NCBI GenBank assembly: GCA_947476485.1
Contig: CANJQU010000004.1
Span: 1-64,000, forward strand
Reading direction: 5' to 3'
DNA length: 64,000 nucleotides
Source of the DNA: Chitinophagaceae bacterium
GTDB lineage: Bacteria > Bacteroidota > Bacteroidia > Chitinophagales > Chitinophagaceae
Of this stretch, positions 26,829-36,203 are shown one piece after another. The notes under the pieces are model-generated. The model made no database searches and was not told the origin of the DNA. It saw nothing but the letters and a program-made list of their open reading frames with translations. Numbering within the stretch: the first letter of the stretch is position 1; every line of letters begins with the position of its first letter. The translations under genes and the position numbers were made by a program.

Positions 26829-29753
26829 ATGAAGAGAATATTTTTACTGCTTTTAATAATTTCTGTTACTAACATCAATGCGTTTTCGCAGATATCTGTA
26901 ATACTTGAAGGCTACCCGCTGGACACTACCGGCTGGAACGTGGGCGGGTTTGCTACGGTTGTCGATAGCGGCATACGGCTTACAACGGCTGGAACAAATG
27001 AAAATGGATATGTTTATTATGATTCTGCTATTAACCTTACTGCCTGTGCCCAGTTCACAGTGAAGTTTGATTACAAGATAGATGTGACCGGAGGCGTAGG
27101 TATCGGCGTTGCAGACGGCATTGCGTTTTTCTATATCAGCAATCCGCCCAGCGGTTTTATTACCGGTGGAGGCCTGGGGTTGCCCACGCCTATGACGGGT
27201 ATGGTCTTTACGCTCGATACTTATGACAACGACGGTGACGGACTGAATCCTGAAAGCCAGATCTACGGTTATACTACGCCGTCGGTTTATAATGAATCTA
27301 ACAGGAGCCAGATGATAGGGCCTATAAAGCCGCACCTGGATTATGTTGATGACGGCACATGGCATCATGTTGAGATCGACTACAATGCCGGAAACATTAA
27401 TGTCTATTATGATTACAGCGCAGTTGCGGGTATGACCGGCTATTACCTCATCACCATACCATATGGTTATTTCGGGTTGAGTTCCAGCACAGGAAGCGGC
27501 TACAGTATTCAGAGCGTCAAGAACTTTTATATTTATGCCGTTGGCCTTGCCACACCGCCAGCCGTTGTATCTCCTGTTACGTATTGCCAGTATGATGTTG
27601 CAGACACACTTTATGCTACAGGTGATCCCGGTAACCCTATCCATTGGTTCACTACAGACACAGCCACAGCGGTATGGCTGCCCGGAAGTCCCATGCCTAA
27701 TACTTCGGTGCCCGGAACAACCACCTATTACGTTCGCCAGGGAAATAACCCATGCATGAGCTTTCCCGACTCAATAAAAGTGATCGTGAATGCATTACCT
27801 CCTGCACCGGATATTACCGGTATCACTACTTATTGCACGGGTGAAACTGCGGTGCCATTTACCGTAACCAGTGCGGCCGGCAGCACCATTCTGTGGTATA
27901 CATCCGGCACGGGCGGCACAGGCACTACTACGGCGCCGCTTGCAAATACTGCTGTTGCCGGTACAACCACCTACTGGGCCAGCCAAACGGTACTGGGCTG
28001 TGAAGGACCACGCGATTCTATAACCGTCACCGTGCGTACTACGCCCCCGCTACCTGTAATTACCGGAACTTCGGTTTACTGCCAATACGTTACCTATGTG
28101 CCGCCAACAGCCACAGGCACAGGTGTCTTATGGTACACCACAGCAACAGGAGGAACAGGCAGCGGAACTGTACCCACGATTAACACAAGTGTTGCAGGTG
28201 TTTACACCGTCTATGCCACGCAAAGCGATTCGGGATGCACGAGCGCCCGTGTGCCTTTTGTCATAACGGTGAATGCCAAGCCATTGCCGCCGTCCATCAT
28301 TGATTTGCCTGATCACTATTGCCCGGGCGAGCCATTCGTGCCGTTCACAATACTTTCGGGCACAGGTGTGTTGTGGTATACAGCCGCAACCGGTGGCGCC
28401 GGTTCCACAGTATCGCCGACCATCAATACCAGCGTAACAGGAGTATATACGGTATGGGCAACACAAACTGTATTGGGTTGCGAGAGTGACCGGATCCCGA
28501 TCGTTGTTACAGTATATTCTCCGGTTACTTCTGGTTTTAACCTCGCTATTAAATATGGATGTGGTACAGATACCGTTGAACTAAGTAACACCTCTACAGG
28601 CACCACGCTGTACACATGGGATTTCGGCGATGGTGCATCATCAAATCTTGCAGATCCTCAGCACGTATATACCGTGCAGGGCATTTATACCATCACCCTT
28701 ACTTCGTCTTCGGGCAATTGCTCAGACACTGCGGTCCAGGTGGCCAACCTTTTGCATCCATTGCAGGCCATCTTTACGGTCGATACTAACCTGATCTGCC
28801 AGGGAAAGTCGGTAACATTCACAGATGGTTCTACAGGTACTGGGTTCACCAGCTTCTGGAGTTTCGGGGATGGAACAACCGCCACCGGGGCCAACCCCAC
28901 ACACGTTTTCCTGAATACGGGTGTATACCAGGTGTATGAAGTAATAACGGATTTTGTGCCTTGTCACGATACTATGTATAAGACAGTTTACGTAGATACC
29001 ATCAGCGGTATAAATTTCGGTGTGACGGACACTGTTATATGCCAGGGCACGTATGCTACCTATACCGGTCTGTATGCCGCTACCGGCAATGCCGGCAATA
29101 TGTGGAACTTTGGCGATGGCAGCATCATTGTGGATGTAAACCCGGTAGTGCACGGCTTCACTACTGCAGGCATATTCACAGTAACGCTTACTGCCAACTA
29201 CAGGGCATGCCCGGATACCAGCGCCAGCAGAATTGTGACCGTGATTCAACAACCATACCTTAACCTTGGTGGCGATACTACTATCTGTAAGGGCAGTGAG
29301 CCAGTGATACTTTCGGATAATGTGAACAAAGGCAACCCGGGTGCCAGTTGGTTATGGAGCAATGGGCAGACCGGGTCGTCTGTTGCCGTCACAGAGCCGG
29401 GTTATTACTTTGCTGCGGTGACCATAAATAATTGCTACGCTTCGGATACGGTGTGGGTGCAGGATGACTGTTACCTGAATATACCCAACGTATTTTCACC
29501 TAATGGCGATGGTGTCAATGATTACTTCTTTCCGCGCCAGTTGCTGAGCAGGGGACTTACCACGTTCAGTATGAATATTTATAACCGGTGGGGGCAGTTG
29601 ATCTTTGAAACTACCACACTGGATGGCAGGGGCTGGGACGGCAGGTTCAACAATGTGATGCAGCCCGAAGGCGTGTACATTTTTGCGATCGATGCCATCT
29701 TCAAAGACGGACAAAAAGAGCACCACCAGGGCAATGTGACTTTGCTCAGGTAG
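26829..29753 (+). CDS. T9SS type-B sorted protein with L-type lectin, Ig-like and PKD domains
   Basis: 974 residues from the ATG at 26829, which gives a clean signal peptide (MKRIFLLLLIISV to AFSQ); an in-frame ATG at 26781 would add 16 polar residues. Residues ~20-235 look like an L-type lectin/concanavalin-like domain (GYPLDTTGWNVGG, VADGIAFFYIS, DDGTWHHVEIDYNAG). Four or so Ig-like modules follow, each with YC near the start and a LWYT(T/S)xTGG core. Two to three PKD domains (WDFGDG, WSFGDG, WNFGDG) lead to the sorting domain (IPNVFSPNGDGVNDYFF, YNRWGQLIFET). Likely a secreted carbohydrate-binding adhesin. The last ~350 residues are very similar to those of the two other type-B proteins here. 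Confidence 0.9.
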   Translation: MKRIFLLLLIISVTNINAFSQISVILEGYPLDTTGWNVGGFATVVDSGIRLTTAGTNENGYVYYDSAINLTACAQFTVKFDYKIDVTGGVGIGVADGIAFFYISNPPSGFITGGGLGLPTPMTGMVFTLDTYDNDGDGLNPESQIYGYTTPSVYNESNRSQMIGPIKPHLDYVDDGTWHHVEIDYNAGNINVYYDYSAVAGMTGYYLITIPYGYFGLSSSTGSGYSIQSVKNFYIYAVGLATPPAVVSPVTYCQYDVADTLYATGDPGNPIHWFTTDTATAVWLPGSPMPNTSVPGTTTYYVRQGNNPCMSFPDSIKVIVNALPPAPDITGITTYCTGETAVPFTVTSAAGSTILWYTSGTGGTGTTTAPLANTAVAGTTTYWASQTVLGCEGPRDSITVTVRTTPPLPVITGTSVYCQYVTYVPPTATGTGVLWYTTATGGTGSGTVPTINTSVAGVYTVYATQSDSGCTSARVPFVITVNAKPLPPSIIDLPDHYCPGEPFVPFTILSGTGVLWYTAATGGAGSTVSPTINTSVTGVYTVWATQTVLGCESDRIPIVVTVYSPVTSGFNLAIKYGCGTDTVELSNTSTGTTLYTWDFGDGASSNLADPQHVYTVQGIYTITLTSSSGNCSDTAVQVANLLHPLQAIFTVDTNLICQGKSVTFTDGSTGTGFTSFWSFGDGTTATGANPTHVFLNTGVYQVYEVITDFVPCHDTMYKTVYVDTISGINFGVTDTVICQGTYATYTGLYAATGNAGNMWNFGDGSIIVDVNPVVHGFTTAGIFTVTLTANYRACPDTSASRIVTVIQQPYLNLGGDTTICKGSEPVILSDNVNKGNPGASWLWSNGQTGSSVAVTEPGYYFAAVTINNCYASDTVWVQDDCYLNIPNVFSPNGDGVNDYFFPRQLLSRGLTTFSMNIYNRWGQLIFETTTLDGRGWDGRFNNVMQPEGVYIFAIDAIFKDGQKEHHQGNVTLLR

Positions 29754-29844
29754 ATCACTTTTTTTACCTTTTATTTTCAACATCTTTTCCTTAAAAATCC
29801 GGAAATTTGTAGAAGTCGCGTGTGGTTGTAATATGCTCCTTTGT

Positions 29845-29883
29845 TCGCAGGCTTACGACTCACGACTTACGACTTACGACTAA
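29845..29883. repeat. 'acttacg' low-complexity repeat before uvrB
   Basis: Ten-base periodic CTTACGACTT-like units end one base before the ATG. The same unit precedes the gene at 48623 (48583-48615). Such tracts occur in gaps of many Bacteroidota genomes; function unknown. Confidence 0.6.
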
Positions 29884-29884
29884 A

Positions 29885-31915
29885 ATGAAATTCAAAATAC
29901 AAGCCCCATACGAGCCCGCCGGCGATCAGCCTGAAGCCATCAGGCAGCTTGCCGAAGGTGTCGAGCAGGGCGAGAAATTCCAGGCGTTGCTGGGTGTTAC
30001 AGGTTCAGGCAAAACATTTACCGTTGCCAATGTGATACAGAAAGTGCAGAAGCCTACATTGGTACTTACGCACAACAAAACACTGGTCGCGCAGCTCTAT
30101 GGCGAGTTCCGGCAGTTTTTTCCGGATAATGCGGTGGAGTACTTTGTGTCTTACTACGATTACTACCAGCCGGAGGCATACATGCCTGTCTCCAATACTT
30201 ACATTGAAAAGGACCTCTCGATAAATGAAGAGCTGGAGAAATTGCGCCTGCGCGCTACTTCCAGCCTGCTTAGCGGCCGCAGCGATATTATCGTGGTTGC
30301 GTCGGTATCCTGTATTTATGGTATCGGTAATCCAACCGAATATGCAAACAGCATTATTCGTTTTCAAAAAGGTGATAGCGTAGGCAGAAATCACTTCTTG
30401 CACCAGTTGGTCAATTCATTATACAACCGCAGCCAGGGGGAGTTTGCGCGTGGTACGTTCCGGGTGAATGGTGATACTGTAGACATCAACCTGCCTTATG
30501 TGGACTATGGTTACCGCATCACCTTTTTTGGTGACGAAGTGGAGGAAGTTGAAAGCTTTGAACCGGAAACAGGTAAGCGCATTGCAGTGATGGAGAACGC
30601 AGCTATATTCCCGGCCAATCTCTACATTGCCCCGCGCGACCAGATGCAGCAGATCATGTACGAGATACAGGACGAGATGAATGCCCAGGTAGAATACTTT
30701 AAGCGGATAGGCAAGCATATAGAAGCACAGCGTATAAAGGAACGGGTGAGCTATGACCTGGAGATGATACAGGAACTGGGCTACTGCAGCGGCATTGAGA
30801 ACTATTCCCGCTTCCTCGACCGCCGCAAGCCCGGCGCGCGGCCGTTCTGCCTGCTCGACTATTTCCCCAATGACTTCCTGCTGGTGATCGATGAGAGCCA
30901 TGTGACCATACCTCAGATCAGCGGCATGTATGGCGGCGACAGATCAAGGAAACTGACGCTGGTGGACTTTGGCTTCCGCCTGCCGTCGGCATTAGATAAC
31001 AGGCCGTTGAATTTTTATGAGTTTGAAGCGCTGGTGTCGCAGGTATTGTTTATCAGCGCCACCCCCGGAAAGTACGAACTGGAACATACGGGTGGGGTAG
31101 TGGTGGAGCAGATCGTGCGCCCTACAGGACTGCTTGAACCGCCTATAGAAGTGCGACCAAGTATAAACCAGATCGACGATCTGCTGGACGAAATAGACAA
31201 GCGGGTAAAAAGCGGCGACCGTGTGCTGGTAACGACACTAACGAAGCGTATGGCTGAGGAACTGGATAAATACCTGAAGCGGATCAACATCAGTTCAAAA
31301 TACATACACTCGGAAGTGGACACACTGGAACGCGTAGAGATACTACGCGACCTGCGCCTGGGTAACATTAATGTGCTGGTAGGTGTAAACCTTTTGAGGG
31401 AAGGCCTTGATCTGCCGGAAGTATCGCTGATGGCAATACTCGATGCAGATAAGGAGGGATTTTTGAGGGACGAACGGTCACTGACTCAGATGGCTGGCCG
31501 CGCAGCGCGTAATGTAAACGGCCTCGTTATCTTCTATGCTGATAAAATAACCGACAGCATGCGCCGCACGATGGATGAGACCGATCGCCGCCGTGAAAAG
31601 CAGGTAAAATACAACCTTGATCACGGCATCACGCCAATGACCATTAAAAAATCGATACAGGAAATAATGCTGCAAGGCTCTGTACTGGACATAAAGGGCT
31701 ACGACGAGAACAGCAAGCTCGTGGCGCCAGAGCTGGCATTACCTATGGCTGCCGAAGATGAAGTAGCTTACCGCTCAGCCGCCCAGCTCGACAAGATAAT
31801 TACCCGCACCAAAAAGGAAATGGAAAAAGCGGCCAAAGACCTGGACTTTATGGAAGCTGCCAGGCTACGCGATGAGTTGTTGCGCTTTCAGAAGGAAAGG
31901 GAGGGGTTGAAGTAG
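29885..31915 (+). CDS. uvrB: Excinuclease ABC subunit B
   Basis: 676 residues from the ATG at 29885; the frame extends upstream through a repeat and is not UvrB-like there. Walker A is GVTGSGKTF, the damage-probing beta-hairpin is YYDYYQPEAYMP, helicase motifs include VIDESH and FISATPG, and the C-terminal UVR motif is DFMEAARLRDELLRFQ. UvrB receives damaged DNA from UvrA and positions UvrC for the dual incision of nucleotide excision repair. It converges on a minus-strand gene 6 bases away. Confidence 0.98.
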   Translation: MKFKIQAPYEPAGDQPEAIRQLAEGVEQGEKFQALLGVTGSGKTFTVANVIQKVQKPTLVLTHNKTLVAQLYGEFRQFFPDNAVEYFVSYYDYYQPEAYMPVSNTYIEKDLSINEELEKLRLRATSSLLSGRSDIIVVASVSCIYGIGNPTEYANSIIRFQKGDSVGRNHFLHQLVNSLYNRSQGEFARGTFRVNGDTVDINLPYVDYGYRITFFGDEVEEVESFEPETGKRIAVMENAAIFPANLYIAPRDQMQQIMYEIQDEMNAQVEYFKRIGKHIEAQRIKERVSYDLEMIQELGYCSGIENYSRFLDRRKPGARPFCLLDYFPNDFLLVIDESHVTIPQISGMYGGDRSRKLTLVDFGFRLPSALDNRPLNFYEFEALVSQVLFISATPGKYELEHTGGVVVEQIVRPTGLLEPPIEVRPSINQIDDLLDEIDKRVKSGDRVLVTTLTKRMAEELDKYLKRINISSKYIHSEVDTLERVEILRDLRLGNINVLVGVNLLREGLDLPEVSLMAILDADKEGFLRDERSLTQMAGRAARNVNGLVIFYADKITDSMRRTMDETDRRREKQVKYNLDHGITPMTIKKSIQEIMLQGSVLDIKGYDENSKLVAPELALPMAAEDEVAYRSAAQLDKIITRTKKEMEKAAKDLDFMEAARLRDELLRFQKEREGLK

Positions 31916-31921
31916 GTAAAA

Positions 31922-32398
31922 CTATTTCTTATCCTTTGCCCGTTCTATTTTTTGCAGCATATCTACATCTGCCTGATCTTTTGGTCTACCGGTGTTCATT
32001 TTAGAAAGTACAAGGTGGTTTAGGTGCAAAAAAGGAACAGTTAATCCATCGACTTCAGCGAAGATTTTCTGCCTGTCTGCCTCGTCATATTCTACGAGAT
32101 TGATGCGTGTGATAAAATCAATTTTTTCAGGATAGTCACCGATGCTGAATACTATATGGTCCGTAAAGTTGAGAGTTGCAACGTCAATCAAATCAGACTC
32201 TTCAAAACCAAAATCTCTCAAAACTGGCAGTAGTTTTGCTTTGTTCGCATTATCCGGTTTCAGCCAAATATCAATATCTCCGGTTGTACGATTGTATCCA
32301 TGATAGATAACTGAGTAATCACCAATAACAATAAAATCAACACCTGCATTCAGTAGCTTCCTCAATAGATCCTGATGTAACTCGATAAACAGGTTCAT
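31922..32398 (-). CDS. Nucleotidyltransferase-fold protein (AbiEii/MNT-like)
   Basis: 158 residues. The core VDFIVIGDYSVIYHGYNR followed by TTGDIDIWL fits the minimal nucleotidyltransferase pattern in which a Gly-rich helix precedes DxD; the usual GG is GD here. LHLNHLVLSKMNTGRPKD-type sequence near the C-terminus is common in AbiEii-like and MNT proteins. It overlaps the upstream small gene by 4 bases (ATGA), a two-gene layout seen in toxin-antitoxin or abortive-infection pairs. Whether it is toxin, antitoxin or a plain transferase is not clear. Confidence 0.75.
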   Translation of the reverse strand: MNLFIELHQDLLRKLLNAGVDFIVIGDYSVIYHGYNRTTGDIDIWLKPDNANKAKLLPVLRDFGFEESDLIDVATLNFTDHIVFSIGDYPEKIDFITRINLVEYDEADRQKIFAEVDGLTVPFLHLNHLVLSKMNTGRPKDQADVDMLQKIERAKDKK

Positions 32399-32652
32399 TC
32401 GCGGCGGAGGATGGTAATGTGAAGTTTTTTATCACGGGCCTTTAGTTGTTCCCTGGTTACTCCATAAACCCGTAGAATTCGTTCCACTGTTTCCCTAAGT
32501 CGCTCCACAGGTGATTGACGCGCTATTTCCATTGCCTCTGCTTCTTCCGCTTCTTCAAAAGATTTGAAAATACGAATCTTTTTTCCGGCAAATGGCTTGT
32601 CCTTGGATCGCGATCCTCGTGCGCTATTTTCAGATTCAGATTCGTAATTCAT
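32395..32652 (-). CDS. Small Glu/Lys-rich partner of the nucleotidyltransferase
   Basis: 85 residues, hydrophilic. After a low-complexity N-terminus (ESESENSARGSRSKD) comes an acidic helix (SFEEAEEAEAMEIARQ) with SPVERLRETVERI, then a basic end. Small proteins of this look precede nucleotidyltransferase genes in many Bacteroidota. Four-base overlap implies translational coupling. No enzymatic motif. Confidence 0.65.
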   Translation of the reverse strand: MNYESESENSARGSRSKDKPFAGKKIRIFKSFEEAEEAEAMEIARQSPVERLRETVERILRVYGVTREQLKARDKKLHITILRRE

Positions 32653-33042
32653 GGGATAAAGTTACATTGAAAAAAGTAATTGCACATGACTCACAGTGCA
32701 GTTCTTCATTTGCCAGCTACAACCGTATCGCCTTTAGGCCCATTGCCAATTATTACGGCATTGCAATCTATAGTACCGGTCACGACACGCAGTAAACAAA
32801 AGAATGCCTAAAACAGGGAGTAGTATTTTTTTCATTAGATGTGACTTTGAACCTTAAATATATAACTAACGAAAGTGATGCAAGGGGAATTAACGTTATT
32901 TAACGTGCATTTTCAAAAGACGGGACGGAGGCATTTATTCTATGTGAACCTTTCAGTTACTTATAATATCGGCAGTAAGCCGTAACTTCGCAGCCTCCTG
33001 AACTGTCGGGATAAATATTTATTTAATATACGTGAGTTACCA
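32653..33042. other. Intergenic region holding a possible broken small lipoprotein gene
   Basis: Apart from the frameshifted reading at 32706-32835 I see no gene. The 3' part is AT-rich and holds the promoter region of prfA, without an exact -7 box. Confidence 0.5.
32706..32835 (-). pseudogene. Possible frameshifted small lipoprotein
   Basis: The ATG at 32835 reads MKKILLPVLGILLFTAC, a lipoprotein-type signal, then hits a stop at 32734 after 33 codons. A neighbouring frame continues as VVTGTIDCNAVIIGNGPKGD and ends at 32706. The two halves join with one indel near 32785. Short length keeps confidence low; it may also be chance. Confidence 0.3.
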
Positions 33043-34128
33043 ATGAGTTCCATAGTAGAAAAACTGGAGGCAATTAAAGCAAGATTCGATGACCTGGGGG
33101 TAGCACTTACCAACCCGGCTATCGTTAGTGACAATAAGCGCTTCTCACAGATAAGTAAGGAATACCGCAAGCTGGAGAAAATTGTTGATGTCTACAAAGT
33201 ATTCAGAACATGTACAGACAGCCTCGATTTTGCACGGGAAGTACTGGAAACAGAAAGTGACGAAGAGCTGCGCAGCCTTGCCAAAGAAGACCTTGAAAAG
33301 CTGGAAGTACAAAAGGAACAACTTGAAACCGATATCCGAAACCTGCTGATACCAAAAGATCCACAGGACGAGAAGAATGCCATCATTGAAATTCGCGCCG
33401 GTACCGGTGGCGACGAGGCGAGCATTTTTGCGGGCGATCTGCTGAGGATGTATACCAGGTATTGTGAGCGCAGGGGCTGGAAAGTGGCGTTGGTATCAGA
33501 AACCGAAGGAACCGTAGGCGGCTACAAGGAAATTCAACTGGAAGTAGTAGGTGAGGACGTGTACGGCGTGCTTAAGTTCGAAAGTGGTGTACACCGTGTG
33601 CAGCGTGTGCCCGCAACGGAAGCCAGCGGCAGGGTGCATACATCTGCAGCTACTGTAGCGGTGATGCCTGAGGCCGAGGAAATAGACTTTGAGCTGAAGG
33701 AAAGTGACCTGAAAATGGAAACTGCGCGCAGCGGCGGTGCCGGTGGTCAGAACGTGAACAAGGTGGAAACGAAAGTGATACTGACGCACATCCCAACGGG
33801 GACGGTCATCACCTGCCAGACAGAGCGCTCGCAGCTGGGCAACCGTGATAAGGCCACTGCTATGATGCGTACCCGCCTTTACGAAGAACAGGTGCGCAAG
33901 CAGGAGGACGAGATCAGCCGCAGGCGTAAAAGTCTTGTAAGCACCGGCGACCGAAGCGCTAAGATCAGGACCTACAATTATCCCCAGGGCCGTATCACTG
34001 ACCACCGTATCAATATGACCATATATGCCCTTGATGATTTTATGAATGGCAACATACAGGATATGCTCGATGCGCTACAGTTTGCGGAGAATGCAGAAAA
34101 AATGCAGGCGGGTGAAACTGTGATATAA
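33043..34128 (+). CDS. prfA: Peptide chain release factor 1
   Basis: 361 residues, full length. The GGQ peptidyl-hydrolysis motif is in [15 protein letters not shown], preceded by [20 protein letters not shown]. It recognises UAA and UAG stops and triggers release of the nascent chain. The coiled N-terminal domain is present. The next genes (polysaccharide) begin ~70 bases downstream in the same direction but are functionally unrelated. Confidence 0.97.
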   Translation: MSSIVEKLEAIKARFDDLGVALTNPAIVSDNKRFSQISKEYRKLEKIVDVYKVFRTCTDSLDFAREVLETESDEELRSLAKEDLEKLEVQKEQLETDIRNLLIPKDPQDEKNAIIEIRAGTGGDEASIFAGDLLRMYTRYCERRGWKVALVSETEGTVGGYKEIQLEVVGEDVYGVLKFESGVHRVQRVPATEASGRVHTSAATVAVMPEAEEIDFELKESDLKMETARSGGAGGQNVNKVETKVILTHIPTGTVITCQTERSQLGNRDKATAMMRTRLYEEQVRKQEDEISRRRKSLVSTGDRSAKIRTYNYPQGRITDHRINMTIYALDDFMNGNIQDMLDALQFAENAEKMQAGETVI

Positions 34129-34198
34129 TAAATGCTGGCATTGTTGCGGTTTTTGCCGTTTTTTTAATATGTTTAACTACTAAATTTTTGCGGAGCAC

Positions 34199-35173
34199 AT
34201 GAGTACACCATTTTTGAGTCAGCCCTCCATTGTTAACAGTATTCATAAACACAAGCGGTTTATTAGCATTGTTACGGTCGCTGCAGCTGTAGTAGGGGCT
34301 ATTTTCTATTGGACCGGGCTCAGAAAATATGAAGCCACTTCTGAATTTGTTTTAAGAAACCCACTGTATACCGACCGTGGCAATATGTTCAGCAACGAAA
34401 AAACAATGGATTATTTCGCTGGCGAGGACGATATCGATAAGATCATTCTGCTGTCCGGTTCAGACCTCGTCCAGAAACAAGTCATCCGGAATATGCATCT
34501 GGCCGATGCCTACAAAGTAGATACTACTACCAGGAAAGGAGAATTGATGTTGCAAAGAAAATTCCACAGCAACCTCAAGATAATCCGTACAGAATTTAAA
34601 GCGCTTTTGCTGGGATATACAGACACAGACCCGGACAGGGCTGCTGCCGTGGCTAATGAAACGGTACATGTATTGGAAACCACATATGGCGAATTTTACC
34701 AGGATATGAGGCGTAACATGTACATGTCGATCATGGATAAGATACGCGATGAAGACAGCAGTATCAATGCCCTCACTGATACGCTGGCTAAGCTGCGCGA
34801 CCAGTATCATATCTACGACATCATCAGCCCCGGAAGAAATAACATTATGCTCAGCGGTATGAAGGCTGGTGGTAACGGGCAGGGGAGCTACGGCATGGCG
34901 ATCGAAAGGATTCAGAATATCGAATCTTTGAAGGATGAATTAGTAACTGTAAGGGCGAAGCAGACCACACTTGCAAACCAGTACGTTACCGGCAATAAAA
35001 AAGACCAGTTACCTGTGCTCAAGGTAGTTACAGAAGCTAAAAACCCGGTGCGGGCTAAAGGCCCGGGGGGTATACTCACTGTTATTATCTCTGCTTTCCT
35101 GGGTCTGTTCTTTAGTATTGTTTACATGCTGCTCTATGATTCCCGTTTTTGGGCTTATACCGAGAGCGAATAA
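34199..35173 (+). CDS. Wzz-like polysaccharide chain-length/co-polymerase protein (copy 1)
   Basis: 324 residues. One hydrophobic segment near the N-terminus (~23-41) and one near the C-terminus (~297-318) flank a large, mostly helical periplasmic domain, the Wzz/PCP layout. The central part includes DYFAGEDDIDKI and LRDQYHIYDIISPGRNNI, both repeated with small changes in the next gene. Such proteins set the length of O-antigen or exopolysaccharide. No C-terminal tyrosine-kinase domain. It probably forms an operon with the next two genes. Confidence 0.82.
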   Translation: MSTPFLSQPSIVNSIHKHKRFISIVTVAAAVVGAIFYWTGLRKYEATSEFVLRNPLYTDRGNMFSNEKTMDYFAGEDDIDKIILLSGSDLVQKQVIRNMHLADAYKVDTTTRKGELMLQRKFHSNLKIIRTEFKALLLGYTDTDPDRAAAVANETVHVLETTYGEFYQDMRRNMYMSIMDKIRDEDSSINALTDTLAKLRDQYHIYDIISPGRNNIMLSGMKAGGNGQGSYGMAIERIQNIESLKDELVTVRAKQTTLANQYVTGNKKDQLPVLKVVTEAKNPVRAKGPGGILTVIISAFLGLFFSIVYMLLYDSRFWAYTESE

Positions 35174-35231
35174 GAGTATCAATTCATTAAGTGCAGTAGG
35201 AAAACACCAGTAAAACTAATTAGCAAATAAA

Positions 35232-36203
35232 ATGACAAATACATCTTTTGACCTCGTTGATATCATCAGGACCCTGCAGAAGAAAAGGAATTTTATTCTG
35301 TTGATGACCCTGGTTGCTATTGTCCTCGGGGGTGTTTTTCTGCTGATAAGACATACGAAATATAAAGGTGTCGCCACTTTTTTTGTCAATAATCCTTTAT
35401 ACGGCGACCGAAGCACACTTTTCCGTTCACACGATACCCGCTATGTAGATTATTTTGGTGGTGACGACGATGTAGATAAGATCATGGCTTTTGCTAACTC
35501 CGATACTGTCCGCGACCGCATTATCCGGAACTGCCAGTTCCAGGATGTATACAAAAAAGACATCAACGATCCCAAGGGCCATGCAGCGCTCATGGGCATC
35601 TTCAATCGGAATTTCAACATCAAGCGCAGCGAGTTCAAAGATGTACAGGTTTCATATGTAGCTTATGAGCCCGAAGTAGCAGCCAATGTCGCCAACATGG
35701 CCGTAAAAGTGATGGAGGAAACCTACCGCCACTACTATACGTCCATGAAGATGAATATGTACACATCGATCAGCGACAAGGTCATCCAGCTTGACAGTGC
35801 CATTAATGCGCTTACCGATACCCTGGCAGGCCTGAGAGACAAATATGGTATCTATTCACTCATAAGCCCCACCCGGCGCGATATTATCAGCGGAGATATG
35901 GGACGGATCACTGCAAAAGGCTATGGCAGGGCAATAGAGCAGATACAGAATATAGAGTCAATAAAAGACCAGTTGGTTACGGATCGTGCAAACTATATAT
36001 CCACGCTGAATGAATTTTCAGCTACTACCAATAAATCCATGGAGTTCCTTAAACTCATTTCCCGGGCGTTGCCACCCACCAGCCCCAGCGGCGCCAGTAT
36101 CACCACTATATTGTTCCTGGCAGGTTGTTTAGGCCTCGCTTTCAGCACTGTTTATGCATTACTTATCACATACTTTCGCAAGCTTAATTCGGTAGAAAGA
36201 TAA
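35232..36203 (+). CDS. Wzz-like polysaccharide chain-length/co-polymerase protein (copy 2)
   Basis: 323 residues; same topology and length as the preceding gene, and clearly paralogous throughout (NPLYGDRSTLF versus NPLYTDRGNMF; DYFGGDDDVDKI; LRDKYGIYSLISPTRRDI). Two different PCP subunits may form a mixed oligomer or control two chain lengths. Its stop is followed immediately by the ATG of the ligase/polymerase gene. Confidence 0.82.
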   Translation: MTNTSFDLVDIIRTLQKKRNFILLMTLVAIVLGGVFLLIRHTKYKGVATFFVNNPLYGDRSTLFRSHDTRYVDYFGGDDDVDKIMAFANSDTVRDRIIRNCQFQDVYKKDINDPKGHAALMGIFNRNFNIKRSEFKDVQVSYVAYEPEVAANVANMAVKVMEETYRHYYTSMKMNMYTSISDKVIQLDSAINALTDTLAGLRDKYGIYSLISPTRRDIISGDMGRITAKGYGRAIEQIQNIESIKDQLVTDRANYISTLNEFSATTNKSMEFLKLISRALPPTSPSGASITTILFLAGCLGLAFSTVYALLITYFRKLNSVER

